A stretch of 64,000 bases of DNA from Pseudomonas abietaniphila (GTDB lineage Bacteria > Pseudomonadota > Gammaproteobacteria > Pseudomonadales > Pseudomonadaceae), in contig NZ_CP155619.1 in NCBI RefSeq assembly GCF_039697315.1, positions 1,426,001 to 1,490,000 on the forward strand. The letters run 5' to 3'. A model generated the notes under the pieces. It was not told the origin of the DNA and searched no databases. It saw nothing but the letters and a program-made list of their open reading frames with translations. Below are positions 40,725-50,568 of this stretch, piece after piece. Both the position numbers and the translations under genes were made by a program. Position 1 is the stretch's first letter. The number at the start of each line of letters is the position of its first letter.

Positions 40725-41725
40725 GCACGCTCCCGGGAAAATTCGCTCAAGGCCTTTTCCAGTCGCAGCCAGTCGGCCTCGTCCCGGGGCAGGCCAAACC
40801 GCAGGCTGCTGTTGTGCGGCCCGGCGTTCAGAAAGATGCGCAGCAAAATGCCGCGTTGCGCACAGAACTCATGCAGCTCGGCGGCCAGCGGCGTGATCAG
40901 CCATTGAAACAGCGCGCAGCCGCCTTGCGGTGCAAAACCGTGATGCGCCAGCAATGCTGCCAGCCTTTGACTGGCCTGCTCCGTTCGCTCGCGCTGCACG
41001 CGATGCCCTTTGACGTCGTCCAGACACGCCTGGCCGAGCATCCGCGTCGGCCCGCTGACCGACCATGGGCCGATCTGCCTGGCCAGCACTTTGAGAAAGC
41101 GTGACTCGGCAAGCACGAAACCGAGACGCACACCCGCCAGGCCGAAAAATTTACCGAACGAACGCAGCACGATCAGCCCGGGGCGCTGGGTTTCAGCCGC
41201 CAGACTCAACTGTGGCGTGTTGTCCATGAACGCTTCGTCCACCACCAGCCAGCCGCCGCGCTGCGCCAGCTTTGCGTGCCATTCCAGCAAACGCTCCGGT
41301 GTCAGGCTCAGGCCCGTGGGGTTGTTCGGGTTGACGACCACCAGCACGTCGAGGGCGTCAATGAAACGCTCGACCTCATGCTCCAGCACCTCGCGCACCA
41401 GAAAGCCGTTGCTGCGCCACGCTTCGGCGTGTTCGGCATAGCACGGCGACAACACACCGACCTTGCCCGCCTGACGCAGACGCGGCAGCGCCTGGATAGC
41501 CGCTTGAGAACCCGCGACCGGCAGCAGATCGGGTGCGCCGTAATACAGACGCGCTGCGCTCTCCAGACCGTCATCGGTTTCCGGGAGACGCGCCCACGCC
41601 GAGGCGGGGATCGGCGGAATCGGCCAGGCCCACGGAGAGATGCCGCTGGACAGGTCGAGCCAGCCGCCCTCGGCGATGCCGTACTTCGCTACCGCGCCGC
41701 GCAGCCGGCCGCCATGCTCAAGCAT
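40721..41725 (-). CDS. cobD: L-threonine-O-3-phosphate decarboxylase
   Basis: 334-aa PLP enzyme making aminopropanol phosphate for the lower-ligand linker. Starts [20 protein letters not shown], contains [10 protein letters not shown] and the PLP lysine in [15 protein letters not shown]. Salmonella naming (cobD) is used; P. denitrificans and PAO1 call it cobC. It overlaps cbiB by 8 bp. Confidence 0.94.
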   Translation of the reverse strand: MLEHGGRLRGAVAKYGIAEGGWLDLSSGISPWAWPIPPIPASAWARLPETDDGLESAARLYYGAPDLLPVAGSQAAIQALPRLRQAGKVGVLSPCYAEHAEAWRSNGFLVREVLEHEVERFIDALDVLVVVNPNNPTGLSLTPERLLEWHAKLAQRGGWLVVDEAFMDNTPQLSLAAETQRPGLIVLRSFGKFFGLAGVRLGFVLAESRFLKVLARQIGPWSVSGPTRMLGQACLDDVKGHRVQRERTEQASQRLAALLAHHGFAPQGGCALFQWLITPLAAELHEFCAQRGILLRIFLNAGPHNSSLRFGLPRDEADWLRLEKALSEFSRERA

Positions 41726-42626
41726 AGAATTCAGTCCCCAGACAGAGGATCAGCAGCCACAGCCAGACGCCGCGCTGCACCAGTTGCCAACCACGATCAA
41801 TGGAAGTCGCGTCGGCGGGTGCGCCTTCGCCCAATTGCGGACGCTGATGCAGTTCACCGTGGTAGATCGCCGCACCGCCCAACTCCACACCCAATGCACC
41901 GGCGCCCGCCGCCATCACGGGACCGGCGTTCGGGCTGTCCCATTTCGGCGCTTGGGTCCGCCAACAGCGCAAGGCGAGCCGGGTCTTGCCCAATAGCGCG
42001 TAGGTCAACGCCACCAGACGCGCAGGAATGTAGTTAAGCAGATCGTCGATCCTGGCCGAGGCCCAGCCGAAACGCTCGAAGCGCTCGTTGCGATAACCCC
42101 ACATCGCGTCCAGCGTGTTGCTCAGGCGATAGAGGACGACGCCCGGCGCGCCAAGGACCACAAACCAGAAAATGGCTGCGAATACCGCGTCGCTGCCGTT
42201 CTCCAGCACCGACTCGGTGGCGGCACGGGCGACTTCGGTGGCGTCCAGTTCAGAGGTCTGGCGACTGACCAGGTAACCCACACGACGGCGGGCTTCTTCC
42301 AGATCGTCGCCGCGCAGCGCCTGAGCCACCGGCTCGACATGCTCGCCCAGACTTCTCAAGCCGAGCGCGCAATACAGCGCCGCCACCTCCACCAGCCAGC
42401 CGATGTAGGGCAGCCAGCTGAAAAAGGTGATCACCACCGTCAGCGGCACGACGGCGATGAACCAGGCCGTCACACCATGGCTGCGCCAACCGCGACCGCC
42501 TGCGTTGAAACGTTGCTCGATGCGCTCGGCATAGCGCCCGAACGCCACCAGCGGGTGGTTTCGTTTTGGCTCACCGAGCAGCGCATCCAGCGCAACCCCG
42601 GCGACGCTCAACAACGCCACACTCAT
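41718..42626 (-). CDS. cbiB: Adenosylcobinamide-phosphate synthase
   Basis: 302 aa from [20 protein letters not shown] (42626); the longer frame to 42854 runs antisense into bluB and is not used. A membrane protein with about five helices and the family motif [18 protein letters not shown]. Attaches the aminopropanol(-phosphate) arm to cobyric acid. Its ATG overlaps the bluB stop (ATGA). Called cobD in PAO1. Confidence 0.95.
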   Translation of the reverse strand: MSVALLSVAGVALDALLGEPKRNHPLVAFGRYAERIEQRFNAGGRGWRSHGVTAWFIAVVPLTVVITFFSWLPYIGWLVEVAALYCALGLRSLGEHVEPVAQALRGDDLEEARRRVGYLVSRQTSELDATEVARAATESVLENGSDAVFAAIFWFVVLGAPGVVLYRLSNTLDAMWGYRNERFERFGWASARIDDLLNYIPARLVALTYALLGKTRLALRCWRTQAPKWDSPNAGPVMAAGAGALGVELGGAAIYHGELHQRPQLGEGAPADATSIDRGWQLVQRGVWLWLLILCLGTEFYA

Positions 42627-43273
42627 GGACTCACTCCCCATTTGTTCTCGTAAACCAGATCCTGCAACGGACGCGCCTGCGCCCAACCTTCCAATACCAG
42701 CATCGGCGCCGGATAGAATTCCTTGACCGGCCCCAGGCACAGAATCGCCAAGGTTTTTGAACCACTTGGCATCTCCAGCAATTGGCCGAGGGAAACCGGG
42801 TCGAACAGCGACACCCAGCCCATCCCCAGACCCTCGGCCCGGGCTGCCAGCCACAGGTTCTGGATCGCGCAGGACAACGACGCCATGTCCATTTCCGGCA
42901 ACGTGCGCCGACCGAAAATGTGCTTCTCGCGGTCATCCATCAATGCAGCGACCAGCACTTCGGCGCAATCATTGATGCCTTCGACCTTGAGCCTCATGAA
43001 GTCATCGGAGCGCTCGCCCAGTGCCTCGGCGGTTCGAATCCGTTCTTGCTCGACCTGCGCCTGAATGCGGGAACGCAGTTGACGGTCAGTGATGCGGATG
43101 AAGCGCCACGGCTGCATCAAACCGACACTAGGGGCCTGATGGGCCGCTTCCAGCAGCCGCGCCAGCAACTCGGGGGCCACCGAGCCACCGCTGAAATGAC
43201 GCATGTCCCGACGCTCGGCGATGGCCCGGTAAACAGCAGCGCGTTCTTCGTCGCTGAAGGCGTGGTCAGTCAT
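42623..43273 (-). CDS. bluB: 5,6-Dimethylbenzimidazole synthase
   Basis: 216 aa from [20 protein letters not shown] (43273). A nitroreductase-fold enzyme that cannibalises FMNH2 with O2 to make the B12 lower ligand. [22 protein letters not shown] and [13 protein letters not shown] match BluB. The D and S residues that separate BluB from nitroreductases are in the PSVG and RRDMR segments. It is the first gene after the REPIN that splits the cob run. The frame upstream of 43273 consists of REPIN sequence. Confidence 0.95.
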   Translation of the reverse strand: MTDHAFSDEERAAVYRAIAERRDMRHFSGGSVAPELLARLLEAAHQAPSVGLMQPWRFIRITDRQLRSRIQAQVEQERIRTAEALGERSDDFMRLKVEGINDCAEVLVAALMDDREKHIFGRRTLPEMDMASLSCAIQNLWLAARAEGLGMGWVSLFDPVSLGQLLEMPSGSKTLAILCLGPVKEFYPAPMLVLEGWAQARPLQDLVYENKWGVSP

Positions 43274-43327
43274 GGCGGCAATCTCGGCCAGTTGGCCCAC
43301 CGCGGAAATCTGATCTGTGTGAATAAC

Positions 43328-43419
43328 CTGTGGGAGCGAATTCATTCGCGAGAAGTCGGTACAGCCGATACAGAGCCGTAGCCTGTAACACCGTATCGCG
43401 AATGAATTCGCTCCCACAG
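43328..43419. repeat. REPIN, family B, inside the cobalamin gene run
   Basis: Inward-facing CTGTGGGAGCGAATTCATTC and its complement around ~45 bp, in the 207-bp gap between cobB and bluB. Every other junction of the run overlaps or abuts, so this is the only place where a secondary promoter or attenuation could act. Confidence 0.92.
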
Positions 43420-43480
43420 GGCACAGCGTTCCTACACCCAGACCGCGTAAGGGTGGCGATGGAAAGTGTCAGAGCGCTAT

Positions 43481-44782
43481 TCATGGCCGTAAGAGCGCCG
43501 CCATCGCCTTAGGATTGGACGGAAAATAAAAATGCACGTACGAGGCCGTCATTCTGCCGTCCCGATACACCGCTTCGGCGCCGCGACCGCCGTTGGGGCT
43601 GACGCCTCGGGCGATGGGGGTCAGCTCGGTGCTGGTCAGCGAATGGTGATAGGTGTGGCCGCGCAGCGTGCCTTCCGGCAACTCCACCGCTTGCAACGCC
43701 AAGGCAGCCAGACGCTTCTGCATCACAGCCTCGCCGTCGAGCAAACCCACCAGCTCAGCCCGTTGACCGTCGACATCGGTCAGCGCATTCAGCAGGTACA
43801 GCATGCCACCACACTCGGCGAGCAATGGCTTGCCTGCGGCGTGATGAGCGCGAATCGCGTTGAGCATCGAGACGTTCTGCCCGAGCGCCACATGATGCAA
43901 TTCGGGGTATCCGCCAGGCAGATACAGGCTGTCCGCGTCAGGGATCTGCGTGTCCCGAATCGGCGAAAAAAACGACAGTTCAGCGCCCATCGCCCGCAGC
44001 ACATCCAGGCTCGCGCCATAGGTGAACGCGAAGGCTTCGTCATGGGCGATGGCGATGCGCACGCCCGCCAGCAAGGGCTCGGCCGGCACGAAATCAGGCG
44101 CCGAGAATGTCACGGCCGGCGGCAGCGTTGCATCGCAGGTGCTGGCCAACGCATCGGCGGCAGCGTCCAGACGCACGTCCAGATCGTTCAGTTCACTGGC
44201 TTGCACCAAGCCCAGATGGCGGCTCGGCAGTTCGATACCGGTTTCCCGCGACAGGGCGCCATACCAACGCAGGCCTTCGGTCAGACTGCCTTCGAGCAAT
44301 TGGGCATGACGCACCGTGCCGACCCGGTTGGCCAGCACACCGGCGAACGGCAAATCCGGTTGATAACGCGCCAACCCCAAGGCGAGTGCACCAAACGTCT
44401 GCGCCATGGCCGTGCCGTCGATGACGCCCAGGACCGGCACGCCAAAATGCCTCGCCAGGTCGGCGCTGGACGGCGTGCCGTCAAACAACCCCATGACCCC
44501 TTCAATGAGAATCAGGTCAGCGTCGGCGGCCGCTTCCCACAGCAGACGACGGCTCTCGTCCTCGCCCACCATCCACATGTCCAGTTGGTACACCGGGTTG
44601 CCGCTGGCGCGTTCGAGAATCATCGGGTCAAGAAAATCCGGCCCGCATTTGAACACACGGACCTTGCGACCCTGATTGCGATGCAGGCGTGCCAACGCGG
44701 CGGTGACGGTGGTCTTGCCCTGACCGGACGCGGGCGCGGCGATCAACACCGCCGGGCATTGCCGAGGCTGACGCTCACTCAC
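43481..44782 (-). CDS. cobB: Cobyrinate a,c-diamide synthase (hydrogenobyrinate type)
   Basis: 433 aa, starting with GTG at 44782 (MSERQPRQCPAVLIAAPASG), overlapping the cobO stop (GTGA). N-terminal P-loop ASGQGKTTVTAALARLH, FKCGPDFLDPM; C-terminal glutamine amidotransferase with the nucleophile in LAECGGMLYL and a His in GHTYHHS. Amidates the a and c side chains using glutamine and ATP. Whether the substrate is hydrogenobyrinate (aerobic route) is inferred from the genus. This gene is unrelated to the sirtuin also called CobB. Confidence 0.95.
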   Translation of the reverse strand: MSERQPRQCPAVLIAAPASGQGKTTVTAALARLHRNQGRKVRVFKCGPDFLDPMILERASGNPVYQLDMWMVGEDESRRLLWEAAADADLILIEGVMGLFDGTPSSADLARHFGVPVLGVIDGTAMAQTFGALALGLARYQPDLPFAGVLANRVGTVRHAQLLEGSLTEGLRWYGALSRETGIELPSRHLGLVQASELNDLDVRLDAAADALASTCDATLPPAVTFSAPDFVPAEPLLAGVRIAIAHDEAFAFTYGASLDVLRAMGAELSFFSPIRDTQIPDADSLYLPGGYPELHHVALGQNVSMLNAIRAHHAAGKPLLAECGGMLYLLNALTDVDGQRAELVGLLDGEAVMQKRLAALALQAVELPEGTLRGHTYHHSLTSTELTPIARGVSPNGGRGAEAVYRDGRMTASYVHFYFPSNPKAMAALLRP

Positions 44783-45390
44783 AATTCGATGCCCTTCTGC
44801 GCCTTGATACCGGCCTGGAATGCATGCTTCACCACGCCGATGTCAGACACGGTGTCGGACAGGTCGATCAACTCCTGCTTGGCGCCACGCCCGGTGATCA
44901 CAACGTGCTGCATGGGCGGGCGCGCCTGCAGATCGCTGAGCACGCGCTCCAGATCGAGGTAACCGTGCTTGAGGGCGATGTTGAGTTCATCGAGGACCAC
45001 CAGACCGATGCTCGGGTCGTTGAGCAGTTGCTGCGTGACGGCCCAGGCGGCTTCGGCAGCGGCGATGTCGCGCTGGCGATCCTGAGTTTCCCAGGTAAAG
45101 CCTTCGCCCATCACGTGATAGCGCACCTGTTCCGGGAAGCGGCGGAAGAACAGTTCTTCGCCCGTGGCATTGCGGCCCTTGATGAACTGCACCACGCCGC
45201 ACTGCATGCCGTGGCCCATGGCTCGCGCCAGCATGCCGAAGGCGGAACTGCTTTTGCCCTTGCCGTTGCCGGTCAACACCAGCAGCAGGCCGCATTCATT
45301 CGGGGCGCTGGCAATGCGCTCGTCCATCACCGCCTTTTTGCGCAGCATGCGCGCCAGGTGGCGTTCGTCACGTTCAGGGGATTCGCTCAT
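44779..45390 (-). CDS. cobO: Cob(I)alamin adenosyltransferase (corrinoid adenosyltransferase)
   Basis: 203 aa from MSESPERDERHLARMLRKKA (45390), with GGAGAG 7 bp before the ATG. CobA/CobO/BtuR family: P-loop LTGNGKGKSSSAFGMLARAM (about residues 38-57), VVLDELNIALKHGYL. Adds the 5'-deoxyadenosyl upper ligand. It is the first gene of the run and lies ~125 nt downstream of the cobalamin riboswitch. Confidence 0.96.
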   Translation of the reverse strand: MSESPERDERHLARMLRKKAVMDERIASAPNECGLLLVLTGNGKGKSSSAFGMLARAMGHGMQCGVVQFIKGRNATGEELFFRRFPEQVRYHVMGEGFTWETQDRQRDIAAAEAAWAVTQQLLNDPSIGLVVLDELNIALKHGYLDLERVLSDLQARPPMQHVVITGRGAKQELIDLSDTVSDIGVVKHAFQAGIKAQKGIEL

Positions 45391-45514
45391 CTCAGCTCTC
45401 CGCTTGAGGGCAGGTGTGGCAAACGGAAGGCACAGGCAAAGACTGACAGCAGGCGCCGGGAGCTGAAAACCCGAGCCTGCGCAGAGCATCGCCCTCCGTG
45501 ATGCTGTTTGAATG

Positions 45515-45710
45515 GATCAGGCCGGTCTCCGGACTCATGAGTTGAAACACAAGCCACGCGCCTTCCCATGCTCCATGAACACAGTGGCATCGTGCGTGAC
45601 CTTGACTCATTTACCGTTGCGGAGGCAGCGCCGGGATTGAGCGTGAAATGCGCGCACCGGCTTCCCTGTTTCACCCTGTTGAACGACCGTGGTCGCGGGC
45701 ACCTGAAACA
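45515..45710 (-). promoter_or_regulatory. Cobalamin riboswitch
   Basis: On the minus strand the leader shows the conserved elements in order: GGTGAAACAGGGAAGCCGGT (45656-45675), GCTGCCTCCGCAACGGTA (about 45613-45630), and the B12 box AGTCCGGAGACCGGCCTG (45518-45535). The ~125 nt between the B12 box and the cobO start may hold an expression platform that hides the ribosome-binding site; no strong U-tract is seen, so translational control is more likely. The remaining ~160 bp to the GSDH gene at 45873 should contain both promoters. Confidence 0.95.
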
Positions 45711-45872
45711 ATCGGCGAAGGTTAGAGGGTTGACTCCAGAGCGTCAATCAAAGCGGCACGCCATGCAGCAATTGAACGAGCGGTTGAACCCACCGCTCAG
45801 CCACGTCTCTATTCCTGTACATGCCTTTGCATGACTGCCAGATGCCTCACTGCGAGCAAGCGGAGATCGATC

Positions 45873-47219
45873 ATGTTCAAACTCAGACCCCAGATGGTGG
45901 TTTTACTGTTGGTCGCCGGAGGGCTCGCGGCCTGCGGCGAGTCATCCAGGTTGCAGGTTTCGGACGGCACCGGCCCGTCACCCAAGCTTCCCGAACCGAA
46001 CAAGACCCTTATCCCCACCGTGAACATCGCCCCGGCTGTTGGCTGGGCGGCGGGCGCAAAACCCATCGCCGCACCCGGCACACAAGTCGCGGCGTTCGCG
46101 GAGAACCTCGATCACCCTCGTTGGCTGTATGTGTTGCCCAACGGTGACGTACTGGTGGCGGAGACCAACGCGCCGCCCAAGCCTGACGATGGCAAAGGCA
46201 TTCGCGGCTGGGTCATGAAAAAAGTCATGGGACGGGCGGGCGCAGGCGTTCCCAGCGCCAACCGCATTACGCTGCTGCGTGACAAAGATCACGACGGCGT
46301 CGCCGAAACCCGCACCGTGTTCATCGATCACCTCAATTCGCCGTTTGGCATGACCCTGGTCGGCAACAACTTTTATGTCGCCGACACTGACCGCCTGTTG
46401 CGCTTCAACTACGAACCGGGCGAGACATCGATCAAGGGCGAACCGCTGAAAGTCACGGACTTGCCGGGCGGCACGATCAATCATCACTGGACCAAGAACG
46501 TCATCGCCAGCAAAGACGGCAGCAAGCTGTACGTCACGGTGGGCTCAAACAGCAATGTCGGTGAAAACGGCCTCGACGCGGAAGAAGGCCGCGCAGCAAT
46601 ATGGGAAGTGGACGCTGCCACCGGCAACCACCGCATCTTCGCCTCAGGCCTGCGCAATCCCAACGGCATGGATTGGGACCCGCGCACCGGCAAGTTATGG
46701 ACCGCCGTCAACGAGCGAGACGAGATCGGCAGCGATCTGGTGCCCGACTACGTAACCTCCGTTCAGGATGGTGCTTTCTATGGCTGGCCCTTCAGTTATT
46801 ACGGCCAGCACGTGGACATTCGGGTTTCGCCACAGAATCCGGAACTCGTGCAGAAGGCCATTGCGCCTGACTTTGCGGTAGGTCCCCACACCGCCTCGCT
46901 GGGCCTGGCCTTCGCGGACGGCAAGTCGTTGCCGGCACCGTTCAACGAAGGCTTGTTCGTCGGCCAGCACGGCTCGTGGAACCGCAAACCTCACAGTGGC
47001 TACAAGGTGCTTTTCGTGCCCTTCAAGGACGGCAAGCCAAGCGGAACGCCGGTTGACCTGTTGACCGGCTTCCTCTCCCCCGACGAAAAAGCGCAAGGTC
47101 GCCCGGTGGGCGTGGTGAATGACAACAAAGGCGGGGTGTTGGTGGCCGATGACGTCGGCAACAAGATCTGGCGCGTGACGGCGGCACGGACGGTGCAGGC
47201 GTCGAACTCAGCGCCATGA
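45873..47219 (+). CDS. PQQ-dependent sugar (sorbosone-type) dehydrogenase, lipoprotein
   Basis: 448 aa from [20 protein letters not shown] (45873; GGAG 7-10 bp upstream), with a lipobox LAAC giving a lipidated Cys at ~22. The mature part is a six-bladed beta-propeller of the GSDH family ([33 protein letters not shown], the catalytic His in [10 protein letters not shown]). Probably oxidises an aldose or sorbosone in the periplasm using PQQ; the substrate is not certain. Confidence 0.87.
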   Translation: MFKLRPQMVVLLLVAGGLAACGESSRLQVSDGTGPSPKLPEPNKTLIPTVNIAPAVGWAAGAKPIAAPGTQVAAFAENLDHPRWLYVLPNGDVLVAETNAPPKPDDGKGIRGWVMKKVMGRAGAGVPSANRITLLRDKDHDGVAETRTVFIDHLNSPFGMTLVGNNFYVADTDRLLRFNYEPGETSIKGEPLKVTDLPGGTINHHWTKNVIASKDGSKLYVTVGSNSNVGENGLDAEEGRAAIWEVDAATGNHRIFASGLRNPNGMDWDPRTGKLWTAVNERDEIGSDLVPDYVTSVQDGAFYGWPFSYYGQHVDIRVSPQNPELVQKAIAPDFAVGPHTASLGLAFADGKSLPAPFNEGLFVGQHGSWNRKPHSGYKVLFVPFKDGKPSGTPVDLLTGFLSPDEKAQGRPVGVVNDNKGGVLVADDVGNKIWRVTAARTVQASNSAP

Positions 47220-47301
47220 GCCGAGAGCGGGTCTGCGTGGCTCATTCCAGGTGTGGGAGCGCCACTTGGGCCAAACCTGTTCTTGCGGAGGTTGAGATCC
47301 A

Positions 47302-47407
47302 GGATCGTTCCAACGCTCTGCGTGGGAATGCCTGCCAGGACGCTCCGCGTCGACGTTGACGCAGAGCGCCAGCCCCTGCGTTACCACGCGGAGCGTGGGA
47401 ACGATCA
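47302..47407. repeat. Repeat C (GGAGCGTGGGAACGATCAG type)
   Basis: Inverted halves: GATCGTTCCAACGCTCTGCG at the left and CACGCGGAGCGTGGGAACGA to 47407 at the right, with a small internal CGCTCCGCGTCGACG hairpin. Related segments occur in every unit of the 55.6-56.7 kb array. Confidence 0.8.
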
Positions 47408-47420
47408 GCAAACCTGAGAT

Positions 47421-47957
47421 TTACTGCCGCGCCAGATTCGACGGCGTAATCACACGCTTGGCATTCAGCCAGGCCTTCTGCCAATACGGCTTGTCCAGAC
47501 TGTCGAGTTTGACAGTGCCACCCGTGGCCGGCGCATGCACGAAGCGCCCTTCTCCCACATAGATCCCGGCATGACTGACGTTCGACCCGCCACCCGTGGC
47601 GAAGAACACCAGATCCCCGGTCTGCAACTGGCTGCGATCGATGTCAGGACCACGCAGGTTGATCATGTCGCGGGTCGAGCGCGGCAGCGTAATGCCCGCT
47701 GCGCCCTGATACACGTAACCGATCAGACCACTGCAATCAAACCCCGAATCCGGCGTATTGCCGCCCCAGCGATAGGGTGTGCCGACCAGCCCGATGGCAC
47801 GCAAAAGCACGTCATCCGCGACCGGAGAGGAAAATTGAGAAGGAGCGGATACCACAGGCCTGGAAACGACCTTGGGAGGGGCTGGCGGTGGAGTGCTGGA
47901 ACAGGCGGCCAGCAATACAGCCAGTGAAGCAACAACCAGGCGAACCGTAAACGACAT
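47421..47957 (-). CDS. NlpC/P60 lipoprotein (cell-wall endopeptidase)
   Basis: 178 aa from MSFTVRLVVASLAVLLAACS (47957), with lipobox LAAC. NlpC/P60 domain (~60-175): catalytic Cys in FDCSGLIGYVY, His in SHAGIYVGEG and the third polar residue in HAPATGG. Expected to cut D-gamma-Glu-mDAP bonds of peptidoglycan from a lipid anchor. It is the second member of a tandem pair with the next gene. Confidence 0.9.
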   Translation of the reverse strand: MSFTVRLVVASLAVLLAACSSTPPPAPPKVVSRPVVSAPSQFSSPVADDVLLRAIGLVGTPYRWGGNTPDSGFDCSGLIGYVYQGAAGITLPRSTRDMINLRGPDIDRSQLQTGDLVFFATGGGSNVSHAGIYVGEGRFVHAPATGGTVKLDSLDKPYWQKAWLNAKRVITPSNLARQ

Positions 47958-48045
47958 AAACACAACAACCTTTGCGGGATGCGGCTTACTCTGCCGGGAG
48001 CTGGGACTGCGTGCAATCAGGGTTTCCCCGGTTGCACGCCCGGTA

Positions 48046-48735
48046 TTAACGGTGTTGGCGCTTGAGTGTAGTCGAGGTCATCGCGGTTGTGGTTTCCGGA
48101 ACCTTGGAAGGTGCCATGGCCAGCGCGCGCTTGGCTTCGATGAACGTACGGGCCCAGTAAGCGTCGTCGAGACTGTCGACACGAACGCCACCGCTGCGAC
48201 GGCTGCTGGAGTGGATGAACTGATCATCGCCCAGGTAGATGCCGGCATGGCTGACGCGACCGCGGCCTGCGGTGCTGAAGAACAGCAGATCGCCCGGCTT
48301 GAGGTCGTTACGCTTGACCAGAGGTGCGTCGATGTTGATCATTTCGCGGGAAGAACGCGGCAGGCTCATGCCAGCCTCTTCACGGAACAGGTAACCGATG
48401 AAACCGCTGCAATCAAAACCGGACGTGGTCGACGTGCCGCCGAAACGATAGCGGGTACCTATCAACGACTTGCCACGTTCCAGGATGCTGTCTGCCAGTA
48501 CCGGTAACTGGTAGGGCTTGTTGTCAGCAAACTGAGCCAGTTCGTCTTCGGTGGCGATTTCGTCATCCAGTACGGAAGCCGAATAATCAGCGCGTTTGGC
48601 AGCGGTTTGCGCGGTGACAGAATCCTTGAACTGAGGGTTCTGCGACTGCTGTTGCGACGCTGGCATCTGGGCCGCGCAGCCGAACAGCAGCGAAACGAGT
48701 GCGAGAGGCACGAGGGGTGCGAAGCGATTTAGCAT
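48046..48735 (-). CDS. NlpC/P60 lipoprotein, larger paralogue
   Basis: 229 aa from MLNRFAPLVPLALVSLLFGC (48735), lipobox LLFGC. A ~70-residue linker precedes the NlpC/P60 domain: FDCSGFIGYLF, SHAGIYLGDD and HSSSRRSGG. It resembles its downstream neighbour (shared LPRS-REMIN stretch), so the two arose by duplication; an 88-bp gap separates them. The role is presumably peptidoglycan endopeptidase, similar to MepS/Spr. Confidence 0.9.
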   Translation of the reverse strand: MLNRFAPLVPLALVSLLFGCAAQMPASQQQSQNPQFKDSVTAQTAAKRADYSASVLDDEIATEDELAQFADNKPYQLPVLADSILERGKSLIGTRYRFGGTSTTSGFDCSGFIGYLFREEAGMSLPRSSREMINIDAPLVKRNDLKPGDLLFFSTAGRGRVSHAGIYLGDDQFIHSSSRRSGGVRVDSLDDAYWARTFIEAKRALAMAPSKVPETTTAMTSTTLKRQHR

Positions 48736-48810
48736 GGGCACGACCGTGGCTAAGGTGTAAAGAAGCCGAGACTATGCCTTCTATCGTCATCATTTGCAAA
48801 TTCAATCGAA

Positions 48811-49587
48811 TCAAATGTGACTTACCAGGTCCTCCATCACATCTAAGGCTCTACACCTCAGGAACGCGTCCATGTGAATGGAGTGATCTGTCGACGATGG
48901 ATTTATCTCGGCGGTAAAGCCTCCCGCGACCCGCGTGCGCAGCATCGGCTCGTGGATATAGGGGAAGCCGGCGGTGGTTCCGATGCTGAGCACAGCGTCA
49001 AAGCCTTTCGCCATTTCCTCATACAGCACGTTCAATGCCAGCTCTGGCAGCATCTCTTCGAACAAGACGACCGGCGGTCGCAATACGCCGTGGCAGCGTG
49101 CGCATAACGGCGGCAGCGGCCGTTGCAGATGTTCGCTCAACTGCGGATCTTCAGCGCCACACGACTGGCAGTAGAGCGGCGCCAGTTGCCCGTGAATCTC
49201 GATCAGCCGTTCTGGCGGACTGCCTGCCGCGCGATGGTAGCCGTCCACGTTCTGCGTCAACACCCAGCACTCAGGCTTGCGCCGTTGCAATTCGGCGATC
49301 GCATAATGCGCCGCATTGGGCTGTCCGCCCAGGCAAGCGCTGCCTAACTGTGCAATGTATTTCCAGCACAGCGCAGGATCGCGACGCAGCATCGGACCGG
49401 ACAACGCCATTTCAATGGGCAGTCCGTCGTCGGTATGACCGTTATAGAGGCCGCCGACGCCACGGTACGTCGGCAATCCGGAATCAGCAGACAGGCCTGC
49501 GCCGGTGATGATCAGAATGCGGTTGGCGTGGCGCAGGGCCGCTGCCGTCTGCCGCACCAGGGCGGGGTCGACGACAGACTGCTTCAC
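48811..49587 (-). CDS. Sirtuin, NAD-dependent protein deacylase
   Basis: 258 aa with GAGLSADSGLPTYRG (NAD site), TQNVDGYHRAAG, the catalytic His in EIHGQLAPLYC, four zinc cysteines (CQSC and CARC) and IGTTAGFPY. The canonical GTS is GTT here. The name cobB is avoided because this family differs from the cobalamin cobB in the window. Ends 75 bp before the NlpC/P60 pair and starts 13 bp after the hda stop, so it is likely co-transcribed with hda. Confidence 0.92.
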   Translation of the reverse strand: MKQSVVDPALVRQTAAALRHANRILIITGAGLSADSGLPTYRGVGGLYNGHTDDGLPIEMALSGPMLRRDPALCWKYIAQLGSACLGGQPNAAHYAIAELQRRKPECWVLTQNVDGYHRAAGSPPERLIEIHGQLAPLYCQSCGAEDPQLSEHLQRPLPPLCARCHGVLRPPVVLFEEMLPELALNVLYEEMAKGFDAVLSIGTTAGFPYIHEPMLRTRVAGGFTAEINPSSTDHSIHMDAFLRCRALDVMEDLVSHI

Positions 49588-49600
49588 TGGCCGCTCCCCA

Positions 49601-50305
49601 CTACCAACCCAGCGTTTCTTTAAGGAAGGGGATGGTCAGCTTGCGCTGTGCCTGAAGCGACGCCTGATCAAGCTGCTCCAGCAGATCGAACAGTGCGCTC
49701 ATGCTGCGTTTGCCACGGGTCAAGATGAAATGACCGACCTCGTCGGTCAGGTGCAATCCGCGGCGCGAGGCGCGCAATTGCAGGGCACGGAGTTTTTCTT
49801 CGTCGGAGAGCAGGCGCATCTGGAATACCAGCGCCATGGTGAGTCGCGATTTCAGGTCGGCCAGCTTGACCGGCAGCTCGCGAGGCGAACAGGACGCTGC
49901 AATGAGCAAGCGACGACCGCTGTCACGCAGTCGGTTGAACAGGTGAAACAGGGCTTCTTCCCATTCCGGCTTGCCGACCACCGCCTGCAAGTCGTCCAGA
50001 CAGACCAGTTCGTACTGTTCCAGGTGATCGAACAGCTCGACGCCTTCATCGATGACTTCGGCCATGGGCAAATAAACGGCAGGCTCGCCCATCTGCTCGA
50101 AACGCAGACACGCCGCCTGGAGAAGGTGCGTGCGCCCCACTCCCTGCTTGCCCCACAGATAGATCAGGCTTTCGGTCCAGCCGGCCTCGGCTTCGCACAG
50201 CCGCTCGACATAGCCGAGTGCAGCGGCATTGGCGCCTGGATAGTAATTGATGAAGGTGGCGTCATCACGCAGACGCACACTCAGGGGCAGCTGAACTGGT
50301 TTCAT
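49601..50305 (-). CDS. hda: DnaA regulatory inactivator Hda
   Basis: 234 aa from MKPVQLPLSVRLRDDATFIN (50305). A DnaA-type AAA+ protein that with the beta clamp stimulates ATP-DnaA hydrolysis. The N-terminal QLPL motif is the clamp-binding sequence. The Walker A region is GKQGVGRTHLL, with Arg for the Lys, as in other Hda proteins; Walker B is LVCLDDLQAV. The longer frame to 50329 is not needed. Confidence 0.94.
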   Translation of the reverse strand: MKPVQLPLSVRLRDDATFINYYPGANAAALGYVERLCEAEAGWTESLIYLWGKQGVGRTHLLQAACLRFEQMGEPAVYLPMAEVIDEGVELFDHLEQYELVCLDDLQAVVGKPEWEEALFHLFNRLRDSGRRLLIAASCSPRELPVKLADLKSRLTMALVFQMRLLSDEEKLRALQLRASRRGLHLTDEVGHFILTRGKRSMSALFDLLEQLDQASLQAQRKLTIPFLKETLGW

Positions 50306-50518
50306 GCTGGCTGAACGGTTCGGTGACAAACCGCCAAGGGGCCTCTGTGTAAAGTGTGCAAAGTTTATACCCGCAAGCCGGGGCGCACAATGCGCCAGAC
50401 CACCTGCAAAATCAAAGGGTTGCGTCTACACCGGGCCAGGCCGCGGATTACCGGTAAAAGAAAGGCGTTAAATAGTGAAGACAAGGCCACGCTCTCTGAC
50501 CAGCCGGACCCAAAAACC

Positions 50519-50542
50519 TGTGGGAGTGATCGTGCTCCCACA
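50519..50542. terminator. Hairpin downstream of the PerM gene
   Basis: TGTGGGAG-TGATCGTG-CTCCCACA, a perfect 8-bp inverted repeat 27 bp after the PerM stop, without a U-tract. It resembles half of a family-B REP. The rest of the 263-bp gap to hda shows nothing clear. Confidence 0.45.
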
Positions 50543-50568
50543 AAGGTCTTGAGCGCTCACTCGGCTAT

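Noticed and set aside
42627..42854. N-terminal extension of cbiB
   Set aside because: It lies antisense-free but fully inside bluB in another frame; the conserved start [10 protein letters not shown] with ATGA overlap is preferred.
43274..43417. N-terminal extension of bluB
   Set aside because: The added residues are REPIN translation (the GANSFA / RMNSLP pattern seen wherever a family-B REP is read through), so the ATG at 43273 is used.
49601..50305. Walker A Lys-to-Arg change in Hda as a defect
   Set aside because: Arg at this place is recalled as normal for Hda (E. coli has GRS in the same loop).
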